Assembly: GCF_003325375.1 (NCBI RefSeq)
Contig: NZ_CP030862.1
Span: 310,001 to 374,000, forward strand
Direction of reading: 5' to 3'
Source of the DNA: Streptomyces globosus
Lineage (GTDB): Bacteria > Actinomycetota > Actinomycetes > Streptomycetales > Streptomycetaceae
DNA length: 64,000 nt
The notes under the pieces were generated by a model. That model had not been told where the DNA came from. It made no database searches and saw nothing but the letters and a program-made list of their open reading frames with translations. The stretch's first letter is position 1. Each line of letters begins with the position of its first letter. Shown here in pieces: positions 45,698 through 54,619 of the stretch. The translations under genes were made by a program, and so were the position numbers.

Positions 45698-46558
45698 GTG
45701 ACCGCAGAAGCAGGCGGTTCCGTGGTGCGCCGCATCCTCCTGGGCTCACAGCTCAGGCGACTCCGAGAATCCCGCGGCATCACCCGTGAGGCGGCCGGCT
45801 ACTCGATCCGCGCATCCGAATCGAAGATCAGCCGCTTGGAGTTGGGAAGGGTGAGCTTCAAGGCAAGGGACGTCGAAGACCTCCTCACGCTCTACGGGGT
45901 CACGGACGGCACCGAGCGCGAGTCCCTCCTGGGCCTCGTCCGCGAGGCCAACGCGGCGGGCTGGTGGCACAGCTACGGCGACGTGCTGCCCGGCTGGTTC
46001 CAGACCTACATCGGCCTGGAGGGGGCGGCGTCCCTCATCCGCATCTACGAGGTGCAGTTCGTGCACGGCCTCCTCCAGACCGAGGCCTACGCGCACGCCG
46101 TCGTCAGCCGCGGCATGCCCGGCGCCGGCAAGGCGGAGATCGAGCGCCGCGTCGCGCTGCGCCTGGAGCGGCAGAAGGTCCTCGTCTCCGAGAACGCCCC
46201 CGTCTTCCACGCCGTGCTCGACGAGGCCGCGCTGCGCCGCCCGTACGGCGGCCGGGACGTCATGCGGGGCCAGTTGGAGCACCTGATCGAGGTCTCGCAG
46301 CGGCCGAACGTGCAGCTCCAGGTGATGCCGTTCTCCTTCGGCGGCCACTCCGGCGAGAGCGGGGCCTTCACCCTGCTGCGGTTCCCCGAGTCCGACCTCC
46401 AGGACATCGTCTATCTGGAACAGCTCACCAGCGCCCTCTACCTGGACAAGGACGAGGAAGTGGCGCAGTACGAGCGGGCGATGGAGCGGCTCCAGGCCGA
46501 CTGCCCGGACCCCGGCCAGACCCGGGATCTTCTGCGCGGCCTCCTCCAACTGTCTTGA
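45698..46558 (+). CDS. XRE-family regulator with DUF5753 domain (WhiJ-like)
   Basis: Protein of 286 residues. Helix-turn-helix at about 10-65 (LGSQLRRLRESRGITREAAG, then SESKISRLELGR). The C-terminal DUF5753 follows (IRIYEVQFVHGLLQTEAYAH, then RPNVQLQVMPFSFGGHSGES). WhiJ-type regulators of this build act with DUF397 partners to control development. It is the best candidate to bind the TGCACGTGCA elements. I prefer GTG 45698 with GGGAGGGCAGG upstream; ATG 45674 or 45680 are possible. Confidence 0.9.
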   Translation: MTAEAGGSVVRRILLGSQLRRLRESRGITREAAGYSIRASESKISRLELGRVSFKARDVEDLLTLYGVTDGTERESLLGLVREANAAGWWHSYGDVLPGWFQTYIGLEGAASLIRIYEVQFVHGLLQTEAYAHAVVSRGMPGAGKAEIERRVALRLERQKVLVSENAPVFHAVLDEAALRRPYGGRDVMRGQLEHLIEVSQRPNVQLQVMPFSFGGHSGESGAFTLLRFPESDLQDIVYLEQLTSALYLDKDEEVAQYERAMERLQADCPDPGQTRDLLRGLLQLS

Positions 46559-46644
46559 TCCGCACGTACTATGACGTCTGATCAGTGCATGACCGAACGG
46601 TCTCGGGTGCAGCGCCCGGGTGCGCGCTCGCAGTAAGGGATGGC

Positions 46645-48102
46645 ATGTCCATATTCGAGGACCTGGCTCACCAGTACATCGACGGCACCTGGCTGGCCGG
46701 CAACGGCTCCTGGGACATCATCGACGTCAACCCGTACAACGGGGAGAAGCTCGCCGCCATCACCGTGGCCACCGTCGAGCAGGTGGACCAGGCCTACCGG
46801 GCCGCCGAGCGCGCGCAGCGCGAGTGGGCCGCCACCAGCCCCTACGCGAGACGCGCCGTCCTGGAGCGGGCCCTGCGGATCACCGAGGAGCGCGAGAAGG
46901 AGATCGTCGAGGCGATGATCGACGAGCTCGGCGGGACGCGTCCCAAGGCCGAGTACGAGATCCACCTCGCCAAGGAGTTCATCCGCGAGGCGATGCAGCT
47001 CGCCGTACGCCCCGAGGGCCGGATCCTCACCTCGCCCGTCCCGGGCAAGGAGAGCCGCGTCCAGCGCCTCCCCGTCGGCGTCGTCACCGTCATCAGCCCC
47101 TTCAACTTCCCCTTCCTCGTCACCATGAAGTCGGCCGCCCCGGCGCTCGCCCTCGGCAACGCCGTCGTCGTCAAGCCCAACCAGAACGCGCCCGTGGTCG
47201 GCGGCGGCGTCATCGCCCGCATCTTCGAGGAGGCCGGCCTGCCCGCCGGGCTGCTGAGCGTCCTCGTCACGGACATCGCCGAGATCGGCGACGCCCTCCT
47301 GACCCACCCCGTCCCGAAGGTGATCTCCTTCGCCGGCTCCGACCGCGTCGGACGGCACGTCGGCGCTGTCGCCGCCCGCCACTTCAAGCGCACCGTCCTG
47401 GAGCTCAGCGGCAACAGCGCCCTCGTCGTCCTCGACGACGCCGACATCGACTACGCCGTCGAGGCGGCCGTCTTCAGCCGCTTCGTCTACCAGGGCCAGG
47501 TCTGCATGGCCGCCAACCGGATCCTGGTCGACACCCGCATCGCCGAGGAGTTCACCGACAGGTTCACCGCCCGCGTGCGCGCCCTGCGCACCGGCGACCC
47601 CCGCGAGGCCGACACCCACATCGGGCCGCTGATCAACTCCTTCCAGGCGGAGGCCCTCACCGCGCTCGTCGACCGCGCCGTCGCCTCCGGCGCCCGGGCG
47701 CTCGTCCGCGGCGCCACGCGCGGCAACCTCGTCGAGCCGACCGTGCTCACGGGCATCCCCGAGGACTCCCCGCTGCTCACGCAGGAGATCTTCGGCCCGG
47801 TCGCCCTGCTGATGGTCTTCGACGGCGAGGAGGAGGCCGTCCGCATGGCGAACGCCACCCCGTACGGCCTGAGCGGCGCCGTCCACACGCGTGACGTCGA
47901 GCGCGGCATCCGCTTCGCCGAGCGCATCGAGACCGGCATGATCCACGTCAACGACTCGACCATCGGCGACGAGCCGCTGGCCGCGTTCGGCGGGGAGAAG
48001 GCCTCCGGCCTGGGCCGGCTGAACGGCGAGTCGACCGTCGAGGCCTTCACCACCCAGAAGTGGATCTCCGTGCAGCACGGCAGGAGCACCTTCCCCCTCT
48101 GA
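46645..48102 (+). CDS. Aldehyde dehydrogenase
   Basis: NAD(P)-dependent aldehyde dehydrogenase of 485 residues. VISPFNFPFLVTMK and VVVKPNQNAPV are in the cofactor fold, LELSGNSALVV holds the general-base Glu and YQGQVCMAANRI the nucleophilic Cys; EIFGPVALLMVF follows. Closest in feel to benzaldehyde/vanillin-type dehydrogenases. The ATG follows GTAAGGGA. It begins 86 bp after the XRE gene. Physiological substrate unknown. Confidence 0.92.
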   Translation: MSIFEDLAHQYIDGTWLAGNGSWDIIDVNPYNGEKLAAITVATVEQVDQAYRAAERAQREWAATSPYARRAVLERALRITEEREKEIVEAMIDELGGTRPKAEYEIHLAKEFIREAMQLAVRPEGRILTSPVPGKESRVQRLPVGVVTVISPFNFPFLVTMKSAAPALALGNAVVVKPNQNAPVVGGGVIARIFEEAGLPAGLLSVLVTDIAEIGDALLTHPVPKVISFAGSDRVGRHVGAVAARHFKRTVLELSGNSALVVLDDADIDYAVEAAVFSRFVYQGQVCMAANRILVDTRIAEEFTDRFTARVRALRTGDPREADTHIGPLINSFQAEALTALVDRAVASGARALVRGATRGNLVEPTVLTGIPEDSPLLTQEIFGPVALLMVFDGEEEAVRMANATPYGLSGAVHTRDVERGIRFAERIETGMIHVNDSTIGDEPLAAFGGEKASGLGRLNGESTVEAFTTQKWISVQHGRSTFPL

Positions 48103-48163
48103 CCCCCGCCCGCCTTAGACTCGGCGGAGTCGGCGGCGGGCAGCGTTTCGGGGGAGTCCTCAC

Positions 48164-50242
48164 GTGAGCAACATTCCGGAGACGGGGCGGACGCCCCGGG
48201 TCCAGAACCGCCTGGTGGTCATCCAGGTGGTCGTCTTCTCGCTGCTGCTCACCCTCGGCGGCCGCCTGTGGTACCTCCAGATCCGCAACGGCGACGAGTA
48301 CACGGACGAGGCGAAGAACAACCACGTCCAGCAGGTCGTCCAGCCCGCCGTGCGCGGCTCGATCCTCGACGCCCGCGGCGTCCCCCTCGCCGACAACGAG
48401 ACCCGCATGGTGGTCTCCGCCAGCCGCACCGAGCTGAGCAAGATGAAGGACAGGGGCAAGGAGGTCCTCACCCGCCTCGCGGGCGTCCTCGGCCTGAACC
48501 CGGACGACGTCGTCAACAGCGTGCGGCTGTGCGACGCCAAGACCCCCAAGCCGTGCTGGAACGGTTCGCCGTACCAGCCGATCCCGATCACCGACGAGGC
48601 GACCACCGAGCAGGTGCTGGAGATAAGGGAGCACGCCGAGCGGTTCCCCGGCATCACGGCCGAGCCGACCGCCGTACGCCGCTACGCCGGCCCCGACGGC
48701 GCCAACACCTCCCAGGTCCTCGGCTACCTCTCGCCCGTCACCGACGCCGAGATCGCCAAGGCGAAGAAGACCGACTCGCCCTACCTGCGCTCCGACCAGG
48801 TCGGCCGCTCCGGCCTGGAGCGCACGTACGACAAGGAGCTGCGAGGCAAGGCGGGCATCACCCGCTACGAGGTCGACAACCTCGGCCGGGTCATCGGCCT
48901 GGCCAAGGCGGACAAGCCCACCCCCGGCTCGAACATCGTCACCTCCATCGACGCCCGCGTGCAGGCGGTCGCCGAGCGCGAGCTGAACAACGCGATGATC
49001 GAGGCCCGCAAGGGCTACGACCGCAACACGCACCGCAACTACGAGGCCGACTCCGGCGCCGTCGTCGTCATGGAGGCCAAGACGGGCCGGATCGTCGCCA
49101 TGGCGTCCAACCCGACCTACGACCCGAACGCCTGGGTCGGCGGCATCTCCGCCAAGGACTACGCGGCCCTCACCGACAAGGACTCCAACTACCCGCTCCT
49201 GAACCGGGGGATCCAGAGCGTGGCCGCCCCCGGCTCCATCTTCAAGGTCGTCACCTCGACCGCCGCCGTCAACGCCGGCTACCCCTTCAACGCCCGCTAC
49301 CCCTGCCCCAGCTCCTACTCGGTCGGCGGGCAGACCTTCACCAACTTCGAGTCCCAGGGATACGGCGACATCACCATCGGCCGCGCCCTGGAGGTCTCCT
49401 GCGACACCGTCTACTACTACCTCGCCGACAGGGAGTGGAAGAAGGACGGGGGGATCAACCCGAAGAAGGACCCCGCCGACTGGTTCCTGAAGACGGCCCA
49501 CCAGTTCGGCCTGGGCAAGCCGACCGGCGTCGACCTGCCCAACGAGGTCGGCGGCCGCGTCCCCGACCGGCAGTGGAAGAAGGACTTCTTCGAGGCCAAC
49601 AAGGCCGCCTGGTGCCGCGACGGCAAGAAGAACGGCACCTTCGCCGAGCGGATCGCCTACGAGAACTGCCGCCAGGGCAACCAGCTGCGCGAGGGCGACG
49701 CGATCAACTACTCCATCGGCCAGGGCGACACCCTCGTCACGCCCCTGCAGATGGCCTCCGTGTACGCGGCCCTCGCCAACGGCGGCACGCTGCACCAGCC
49801 CAGCATCGGCAAGGCCGTCGTCAGCGCGGACGGCACCTCCGTCGAGGAAATCGCACCCAAGGAGCGCGGCCGGCTCCCCATGGACGCCAAGCTGCTCAAG
49901 GACGTGGACGCCGCCCTGGAGTCGGTCGTCACCTCCGGCAGCGCGGCCTGGCGCTTCGGCGGCTGGCCGCAGAAGCAGATCCCGATGCACGCCAAGACGG
50001 GCACCGCCGAGGTGCACGGCAAGCAGACCACCTCCTGGTTCGCCTCGTACACCGAGGACTACGCGATCGTGATGACGATCTCCCAGGGCGGCACCGGCTC
50101 GGGCGCCTCCGGACCGGCCGTCCGCAAGATCTACGAGGCGATGTACGGGCTCGACGAGAAGGGCGCCCAGGACCTGTCGAAGGCCCTCCTGCCCAAGCCC
50201 ATGACGGAGCTTCCCGCGATCCGCCCGGACAACGGATCCTGA
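48164..50242 (+). CDS. Class B penicillin-binding protein 2
   Basis: Transpeptidase of 692 residues that crosslinks peptidoglycan. One N-terminal membrane helix (VVIQVVVFSLLLTLGG), dimerisation domain (RGSILDARGVPLADNE), then the penicillin-binding domain: APGSIFK with Ser358, SCDT (the SxD form used by PBP2) and AKTGTAEV with Lys611. It is not beside mreBCD or rodA, so it is probably one of the additional PBP2 paralogues of Streptomyces rather than the elongasome enzyme. GTG 48164 follows GGGGGAG. Confidence 0.92.
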   Translation: MSNIPETGRTPRVQNRLVVIQVVVFSLLLTLGGRLWYLQIRNGDEYTDEAKNNHVQQVVQPAVRGSILDARGVPLADNETRMVVSASRTELSKMKDRGKEVLTRLAGVLGLNPDDVVNSVRLCDAKTPKPCWNGSPYQPIPITDEATTEQVLEIREHAERFPGITAEPTAVRRYAGPDGANTSQVLGYLSPVTDAEIAKAKKTDSPYLRSDQVGRSGLERTYDKELRGKAGITRYEVDNLGRVIGLAKADKPTPGSNIVTSIDARVQAVAERELNNAMIEARKGYDRNTHRNYEADSGAVVVMEAKTGRIVAMASNPTYDPNAWVGGISAKDYAALTDKDSNYPLLNRGIQSVAAPGSIFKVVTSTAAVNAGYPFNARYPCPSSYSVGGQTFTNFESQGYGDITIGRALEVSCDTVYYYLADREWKKDGGINPKKDPADWFLKTAHQFGLGKPTGVDLPNEVGGRVPDRQWKKDFFEANKAAWCRDGKKNGTFAERIAYENCRQGNQLREGDAINYSIGQGDTLVTPLQMASVYAALANGGTLHQPSIGKAVVSADGTSVEEIAPKERGRLPMDAKLLKDVDAALESVVTSGSAAWRFGGWPQKQIPMHAKTGTAEVHGKQTTSWFASYTEDYAIVMTISQGGTGSGASGPAVRKIYEAMYGLDEKGAQDLSKALLPKPMTELPAIRPDNGS

Positions 50243-50351
50243 CGCGCGCGGCCGCCCCCGGCCTCGTCAAATAGGACACGTCCTGACCGCATCGGAGCCT
50301 AACGTGGTGGGTGTCAGCAGGACGGCACACGGCACAGAAGGCGGTAGGTCC

Positions 50352-50909
50352 ATGCCCACTTTCGTCACGCCCGAGGCTCACGGCGACGAGCGCGGCGCGC
50401 TCCTGTCCTACGTCGAGGCCCAGCGCGCCGGACTCCGCCGCGCGCTCCTCGGCCTGACCGAGGAGCAGGCGGCGAGCCACCCGAGCGCGAGCGGGCTCTC
50501 GCTGTCCGGACTGGCCAAGCACAGCGCCGAGGTCGAGTTCAACTGGCTGCGGCTGGCGCAGCAGCAGACCAACGAGCGCCAGCAGAGCGCGGAGAGCTGG
50601 GGCGACAGCTTCCGCCTCGTCGGCACCGAGACCATCCCCGAGATCCTCGCCTTCTGGGACGGCGTCACCGCGGAGCTGGAGAAGTTCATCCGCGAGCTGC
50701 CCGACCTCGACGCCACCTTCCCCCTGCCGGAGACGCCCTGGTTCCCCAAGGACGCCCGGGTGTCGATGCGGTGGCTGCTGCTGCACCTGGTGGAGGAGTT
50801 CGCCCGCCACGCGGGCCACGCCGACATCATCCGGGAGTCCCTGGACGGCGCGACCGCGTTCGAGCTCGTGGCCCGCGCCCGGGCCGAGGACGGCGCGCCC
50901 GCCTCCTGA
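50352..50909 (+). CDS. DinB/DUF664 family protein
   Basis: Protein of 185 residues, four-helix DinB-like fold. His residues in LSGLAKHSAEVEF and HLVEEFARHAGHADI would form the metal site typical of mycothiol-dependent and related enzymes. Actinobacteria use such proteins for thiol transfer with mycothiol; the actual reaction is unknown. I chose ATG 50352, with GGCGGTAGGTCC upstream, over GTG 50304. A 22-bp duplication includes the stop codon. Confidence 0.85.
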   Translation: MPTFVTPEAHGDERGALLSYVEAQRAGLRRALLGLTEEQAASHPSASGLSLSGLAKHSAEVEFNWLRLAQQQTNERQQSAESWGDSFRLVGTETIPEILAFWDGVTAELEKFIRELPDLDATFPLPETPWFPKDARVSMRWLLLHLVEEFARHAGHADIIRESLDGATAFELVARARAEDGAPAS

Positions 50910-50940
50910 CCCGCTCCCGCCCGCCTCCTGACCCGCTCCC
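50896..50940. repeat. 22-bp tandem duplication at the DinB gene end
   Basis: The segment CGCCCGCCTCCTGACCCGCT plus CC occurs twice with a 22-bp period (from 50896 and 50918). The first copy contains the TGA stop (50907-50909); the second copy places another TGA outside the gene. Confidence 0.8.
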
Positions 50941-50986
50941 CGCCCGGCTCCCGGACGGCCTCCGGCGCGGCCCCGGCCGCGCCGGC

Positions 50987-51017
50987 TTGCACCTCACGCG
51001 GCGTGAGGGGGGAGAGT
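50987..51017 (+). promoter_or_regulatory. tipA promoter with TipAL operator
   Basis: TTGCAC (-35, 50987-50992) overlaps the palindrome CCTCACGC-G-GCGTGAGG (50992-51008). At 19-bp spacing GAGAGT (51012-51017) is the -10 position. Long spacers with the operator inside are typical of MerR-type activation, and the layout matches the well-known thiostrepton-inducible tipA promoter, including the CCTCACG/CGTGAGG arms. TipAL with bound drug is expected to activate it. Confidence 0.85.
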
Positions 51018-51043
51018 CGAAGGCGAGAGAAAGGGCGGAAGCC

Positions 51044-51802
51044 ATGAGCTACTCCGTGGGCCAGGTCGCCGCGTTCGCCAAGGTGACGGTGCGCACCCTG
51101 CACCACTACGACGAGATCGGCCTGCTCTCGCCGGGCAGCCGCAGCAGTGCGGGGCACCGGCGGTACGACGACGCCGACCTCGACAGGCTGCAGCGGATCC
51201 TGTTCTACCGGGAGCTCGGCTTCCCCCTGGAAGAGGTCGCGGTCCTGCTGGACGATCCGGACTCGGACCCGAGGGAGCACCTGCGCCGGCAGCACTCCCT
51301 CCTGTCCGACCGGATCGCCCGGCTCCAGCAGATGGCCAAGGCCGTGGAGCAAGCCATGGAGGCGAACAGAATGGGCATCAACCTCACGCCCGAGGAGAAG
51401 TTCGAGGTGTTCGGGTCCCACGACCCGGACCAGTACGCCGAGGAGGCCGAGCAGCGCTGGGGCGGCACCGAGGCCTACCGGGAGTCGGCCCGCAGGGCGG
51501 CGTCCTACACCAAGGACGACTGGAAGCGGATCATGGCCGAGGGGGAGGACCTCAACCGGCGCCTGGCCGCGCTGCTGGACGCCGGGGCCGACCCGGAGTC
51601 CGAGCAGGCCATGGACCTGGCGGAGGAGCACCGGGGCTGGATCGAGCGCAACCACTACACCTGCCCCTACGAGATGCACACCTGCCTCGGGGAGATGTAC
51701 GTGGCCGACGAGCGCTTCACTGCCTTCTACGACACGGTGCGTCCCGGTCTGGCGGTGTTCCTCCGGGACGCCATCATCGCCAACGCCGTCCGCCGCGCCT
51801 GA
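51044..51802 (+). CDS. tipA: MerR-family thiopeptide-responsive activator TipA (TipAL/TipAS)
   Basis: Protein of 252 residues. Residues 1-75: MerR winged helix (YSVGQVAAFAKVTVRTLHHY). Residues 76-109: coiled-coil dimer helix. Residues 110-252: the TipAS drug-binding domain, with Cys207 and Cys214 (NHYTCPYEMHTCLGEMY) at the positions where thiostrepton-like antibiotics attach covalently. Met110 has GGAGG 8 bp upstream, which explains separate translation of TipAS from the same mRNA. Autoregulated from the palindromic promoter just upstream. Main start ATG follows GGGCGGAAG. Confidence 0.95.
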   Translation: MSYSVGQVAAFAKVTVRTLHHYDEIGLLSPGSRSSAGHRRYDDADLDRLQRILFYRELGFPLEEVAVLLDDPDSDPREHLRRQHSLLSDRIARLQQMAKAVEQAMEANRMGINLTPEEKFEVFGSHDPDQYAEEAEQRWGGTEAYRESARRAASYTKDDWKRIMAEGEDLNRRLAALLDAGADPESEQAMDLAEEHRGWIERNHYTCPYEMHTCLGEMYVADERFTAFYDTVRPGLAVFLRDAIIANAVRRA

Positions 51803-51818
51803 TCCCGCCTGATCGCAC

Positions 51819-51857
51819 ACGGCCGCCATCCGGTACCTGGAACCGGGTGGTGGCCGT
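51819..51857 (+). terminator. Hairpin after tipA
   Basis: Arms ACGGCCGCCATCCGGT (51819-51834) and ACCGGGTGGTGGCCGT (51842-51857) pair with one mismatch and one wobble, loop of seven bases. No T tract. GATAAT (51865-51870) right after it may be the -10 box of the DedA gene. Confidence 0.6.
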
Positions 51858-51943
51858 GAGCGTTGATAATTGAGACGATCCCCTCCGTCCGCTCCACCCC
51901 CTTCATCCGCGGACGCCCCCCGATCCAGGAGAGACCGGCACCC

Positions 51944-52636
51944 GTGTACACGCTTGCGCTCGGCCCCGAATGGCTGTCCCCGGACTATCTGATCTCGCAC
52001 TTCGGTCTGATCGGCATCCTGGTCATCGTTTTCGCGGAATCAGGACTGTTCGCGTTCCTCCCGGGTGACTCCCTGCTGTTCACCGCGGGCCTGCTCGTCG
52101 CCAACGGCGAGTACATCAAGCAGCCGCTGTGGCTCGTGTGCACCCTGATCACGATCGCGGCGATCGTCGGCGACCAGGTCGGCTACATGATCGGCAAGTA
52201 CTTCGGCCCGAAGCTCTTCAACCGGCCGAACTCCAAGCTGTTCAAGCGGGAGAACCTGGACAAGGCGCACGAGTTCATGGAGAAGCACGGCCCCAAGGCC
52301 ATCGTGCTCGCCCGGTTCGTCCCGATCATCCGCACCTTCGCCCCGATGGTCGCCGGCGCCGGCTCCATGAAGTACCGCACCTTCCTCACGTACAACGTGA
52401 TCGGCGGCATCGCCTGGGGCACCGGCATCACGGTCGCGGGCTACTGGCTCGGCCAGATCGACTTCATCAAGGAGAACATCGAGCCGATCCTCGTCGGCAT
52501 CGTCCTCGTCTCCGTCATCCCGGTCGTCGTCGAGGTCCTGAAGGCCCGCAAGGAGAGCAGGGCGGCGGCCGAGCTCCCCGGCCAGAGCGGTCCGGGCGGC
52601 AGCCAGGGCGAGCGCCGGCGCCACGCCAAGCGCTGA
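51944..52636 (+). CDS. DedA-family membrane protein
   Basis: Membrane protein of 230 residues (SNARE-associated/DedA family). ESGLFAFLPGDSLLF holds the conserved acidic and ExG/F..PG region; GDQVGYMIGKYFG and VLARFVPIIRTFAPMVAGAG carry the conserved Arg residues. DedA proteins move undecaprenyl phosphate or other lipids across the membrane; the substrate here is inferred. The basic C-terminus ends RRRHAKR. GTG 51944 follows AGGAGAG. Confidence 0.9.
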   Translation: MYTLALGPEWLSPDYLISHFGLIGILVIVFAESGLFAFLPGDSLLFTAGLLVANGEYIKQPLWLVCTLITIAAIVGDQVGYMIGKYFGPKLFNRPNSKLFKRENLDKAHEFMEKHGPKAIVLARFVPIIRTFAPMVAGAGSMKYRTFLTYNVIGGIAWGTGITVAGYWLGQIDFIKENIEPILVGIVLVSVIPVVVEVLKARKESRAAAELPGQSGPGGSQGERRRHAKR

Positions 52637-52674
52637 CCCTCCCGACGGCACGGCGCGGGCCCCACGGCCCGGTA

Positions 52675-52712
52675 CGGCGCCCCGCGGACCCGCAGCGGTC
52701 CGCGGGGCGCCG
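52675..52712. terminator. Bidirectional hairpin between DedA and ThrE genes
   Basis: Perfect 16-bp stem CGGCGCCCCGCGGACC/GGTCCGCGGGGCGCCG (52675-52690 and 52697-52712), loop CGCAGC, between convergent genes. Confidence 0.8.
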
Positions 52713-52779
52713 CTTCGTTGTTCCGGTGCGTGCTGGGCGCCGCTCCTTGCTCCACGGGGCAACTCAACGCAGGCCCTGG

Positions 52780-54435
52780 CTAGTACCCGCGGGTGCGCTT
52801 GGCCGCGGCGCGGCGGCGGGCTGCGCTGGCGGCCCCCGGGATCCGCATGAAGAGCCGCGATGCCTCCTGCCCGAGGTTCACGCCGATGGCGATGGCCAGC
52901 GCGATGGCGGCGGCCTTGGTGAGCGAGCCCAGGCCGCGGTTGAGCTCGTCCTCGGCGATGAGCAGCAGCCCGTAGTACGTGGCCGAGCCGGGCAGCAGCG
53001 GTCCGATCGCGGCGGTGACGAACGGCAGGGCCGAGGCGAAGCGGTAGCGCGAGAAGAGCTGCCCGAAGAGGCCGACGAGCCCGGCGGCGACGGCGGTGGA
53101 GGGCACCGGCGGGATCCCGCCTGCGTAGTGCAGGGCGCCGAAGGTCACCCAGGCGACACCCCCGTTGAGGGTCACGATCCACACGGTGGAACGTTCCTGT
53201 TGGAGCAGGATCGCGAACGTGAACACCAGCACCATCGAGGCCGCGATCTGGATCAGCGGCCGCTGGGTGATCTGCAGGGCCTCCTCGGGCCGGGGCGCCG
53301 CGCCCAGTTGGAGCCCGAGGTAGAGCACCACCAGGACGCCCATGATGATGCCGATGAAGAGGTACATGACCTCCAGCAGGCGGGCCGACGCGGTGATGTA
53401 GAAGCCGGTCAGGCCATCCTGCACGGCCGCGACCAGCGCCCGTCCGGGCAGCAGCGCGAACAGCCCGCCGGTGATCACCGCCGAGGCGAGGACGTCGAGC
53501 TCGGTCAGGGCAAGTCCCACGCCGAGTGCCGCGGGCGGCATCGCGGCGACGACGAACTGGTAGAACTCCGGCAGCCCGCGGCCCGCGCACAGCCAGGCGA
53601 GCCGGTCGCCGAGCATGGCGCCGATCGCGGCTGCGAAGAAGACGATCACGCCGCCGCCGACGAGGACGGAGGCGGCGCCGGCCAGCAGGCCGGTGGCCGC
53701 GGTGAGCACCCAGGTCGGGTACGGGTGGCGGTTGCGGCGGATCTCCGCGAGGCGCCGGTAGGCCTCCTCCAGCGTCACCTCGGCCTCGGGGGAGCTGATG
53801 TCGGCCACGAGCCGGAAGACGGCCGCGAGCCGGTTGTAGTCCGTACCGCGGCGGCGTACGGTCCGGCTCGCCGAGACGGGGTCGCCCACCAGCGACGGCT
53901 GGTGGCTGATCGACAGCATGGTGAACGTGACGGTCGGCTCGCAGCGGTCCAGCCCGTAGCTGCGGGCCACCGCGAACATCGCGGCCTCCACGTCCTCGGC
54001 GCCCTCGCCGCCGGCGAGCAGCAGTTCGCCGATGCGCAGGGTCAGGTCGAGGACGCGGCCGACGGCGGGCCCCGCCTCGCCGTGCCGCTGCACGGGCTCG
54101 GGGACGGGTCGCACGTCCACCGGCATGCGCAGCATGGTGCGCATCCGGTCCTGCCAGGGCGACTCGGTCGTCCGCGCGAGCGGCAGCCCGGGGCCGTGCA
54201 CGTACGCAGGCGGGGAGTGCTGGGCGCTGTAGGTGGAGGGCGGTGCGAACGCCGAGCCCTCCGGGGGCTCCGGCGGCGGCAGGGGCAGCCCCTCGGGCAC
54301 CGTGAACTCGGAGGTCGGCTGGTCGTCGCCGAACGGCTCCGGTCCGGCGCCGGGCGGCGGGGAGAAGGCGCTGTGCGCCTCGTCGGATTGCGGCTTCCGG
54401 TCCTCTTCGTCCCCGGATCCCTCGGCCTCCGCCAC
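52780..54435 (-). CDS. Threonine/serine exporter ThrE-family protein
   Basis: Protein of 551 residues. A disordered, Pro/Glu-rich N-terminus (1-110) precedes the ThrE cytoplasmic domain (VLDLTLRIGELLLAGGEGAE, with a conserved Arg/Gly/Glu pattern) and about ten membrane helices (GLLAGAASVLVGGGVIVFF through IGVNLGQEA). Corynebacterium ThrE exports threonine and serine; the substrate is inferred from the family. Both halves (ThrE and ThrE_2-like) are in one chain. GTG 54435 follows GGGAGGACGC. Confidence 0.88.
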   Translation of the reverse strand: MAEAEGSGDEEDRKPQSDEAHSAFSPPPGAGPEPFGDDQPTSEFTVPEGLPLPPPEPPEGSAFAPPSTYSAQHSPPAYVHGPGLPLARTTESPWQDRMRTMLRMPVDVRPVPEPVQRHGEAGPAVGRVLDLTLRIGELLLAGGEGAEDVEAAMFAVARSYGLDRCEPTVTFTMLSISHQPSLVGDPVSASRTVRRRGTDYNRLAAVFRLVADISSPEAEVTLEEAYRRLAEIRRNRHPYPTWVLTAATGLLAGAASVLVGGGVIVFFAAAIGAMLGDRLAWLCAGRGLPEFYQFVVAAMPPAALGVGLALTELDVLASAVITGGLFALLPGRALVAAVQDGLTGFYITASARLLEVMYLFIGIIMGVLVVLYLGLQLGAAPRPEEALQITQRPLIQIAASMVLVFTFAILLQQERSTVWIVTLNGGVAWVTFGALHYAGGIPPVPSTAVAAGLVGLFGQLFSRYRFASALPFVTAAIGPLLPGSATYYGLLLIAEDELNRGLGSLTKAAAIALAIAIGVNLGQEASRLFMRIPGAASAARRRAAAKRTRGY

Positions 54436-54522
54436 GCGTCCTCCCGTCCCTGGCCGGCCCGGGTATCAGTATGCGGAACGGTTTCGTCCGGGGCGACCAC
54501 GGGCCCGCGCCCCGGGGAAACG

Positions 54523-54562
54523 CCGAGGCGGGCGGCACCCGGTGGGGCGCCGCCCGCCTCGG
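54523..54562 (-). terminator. Terminator between ppa and the ThrE gene
   Basis: Perfect 14-bp stem CCGAGGCGGGCGGC/GCCGCCCGCCTCGG (54523-54536 and 54549-54562), 12-base loop, 57 bp after the ppa stop on the leftward strand. Confidence 0.75.
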
Positions 54563-54619
54563 ACGGGGCAGGGGCTCGCGGGAGCCCTCACCGGCCCGCC
54601 GGGGCGGGCCGGAGCGGCC

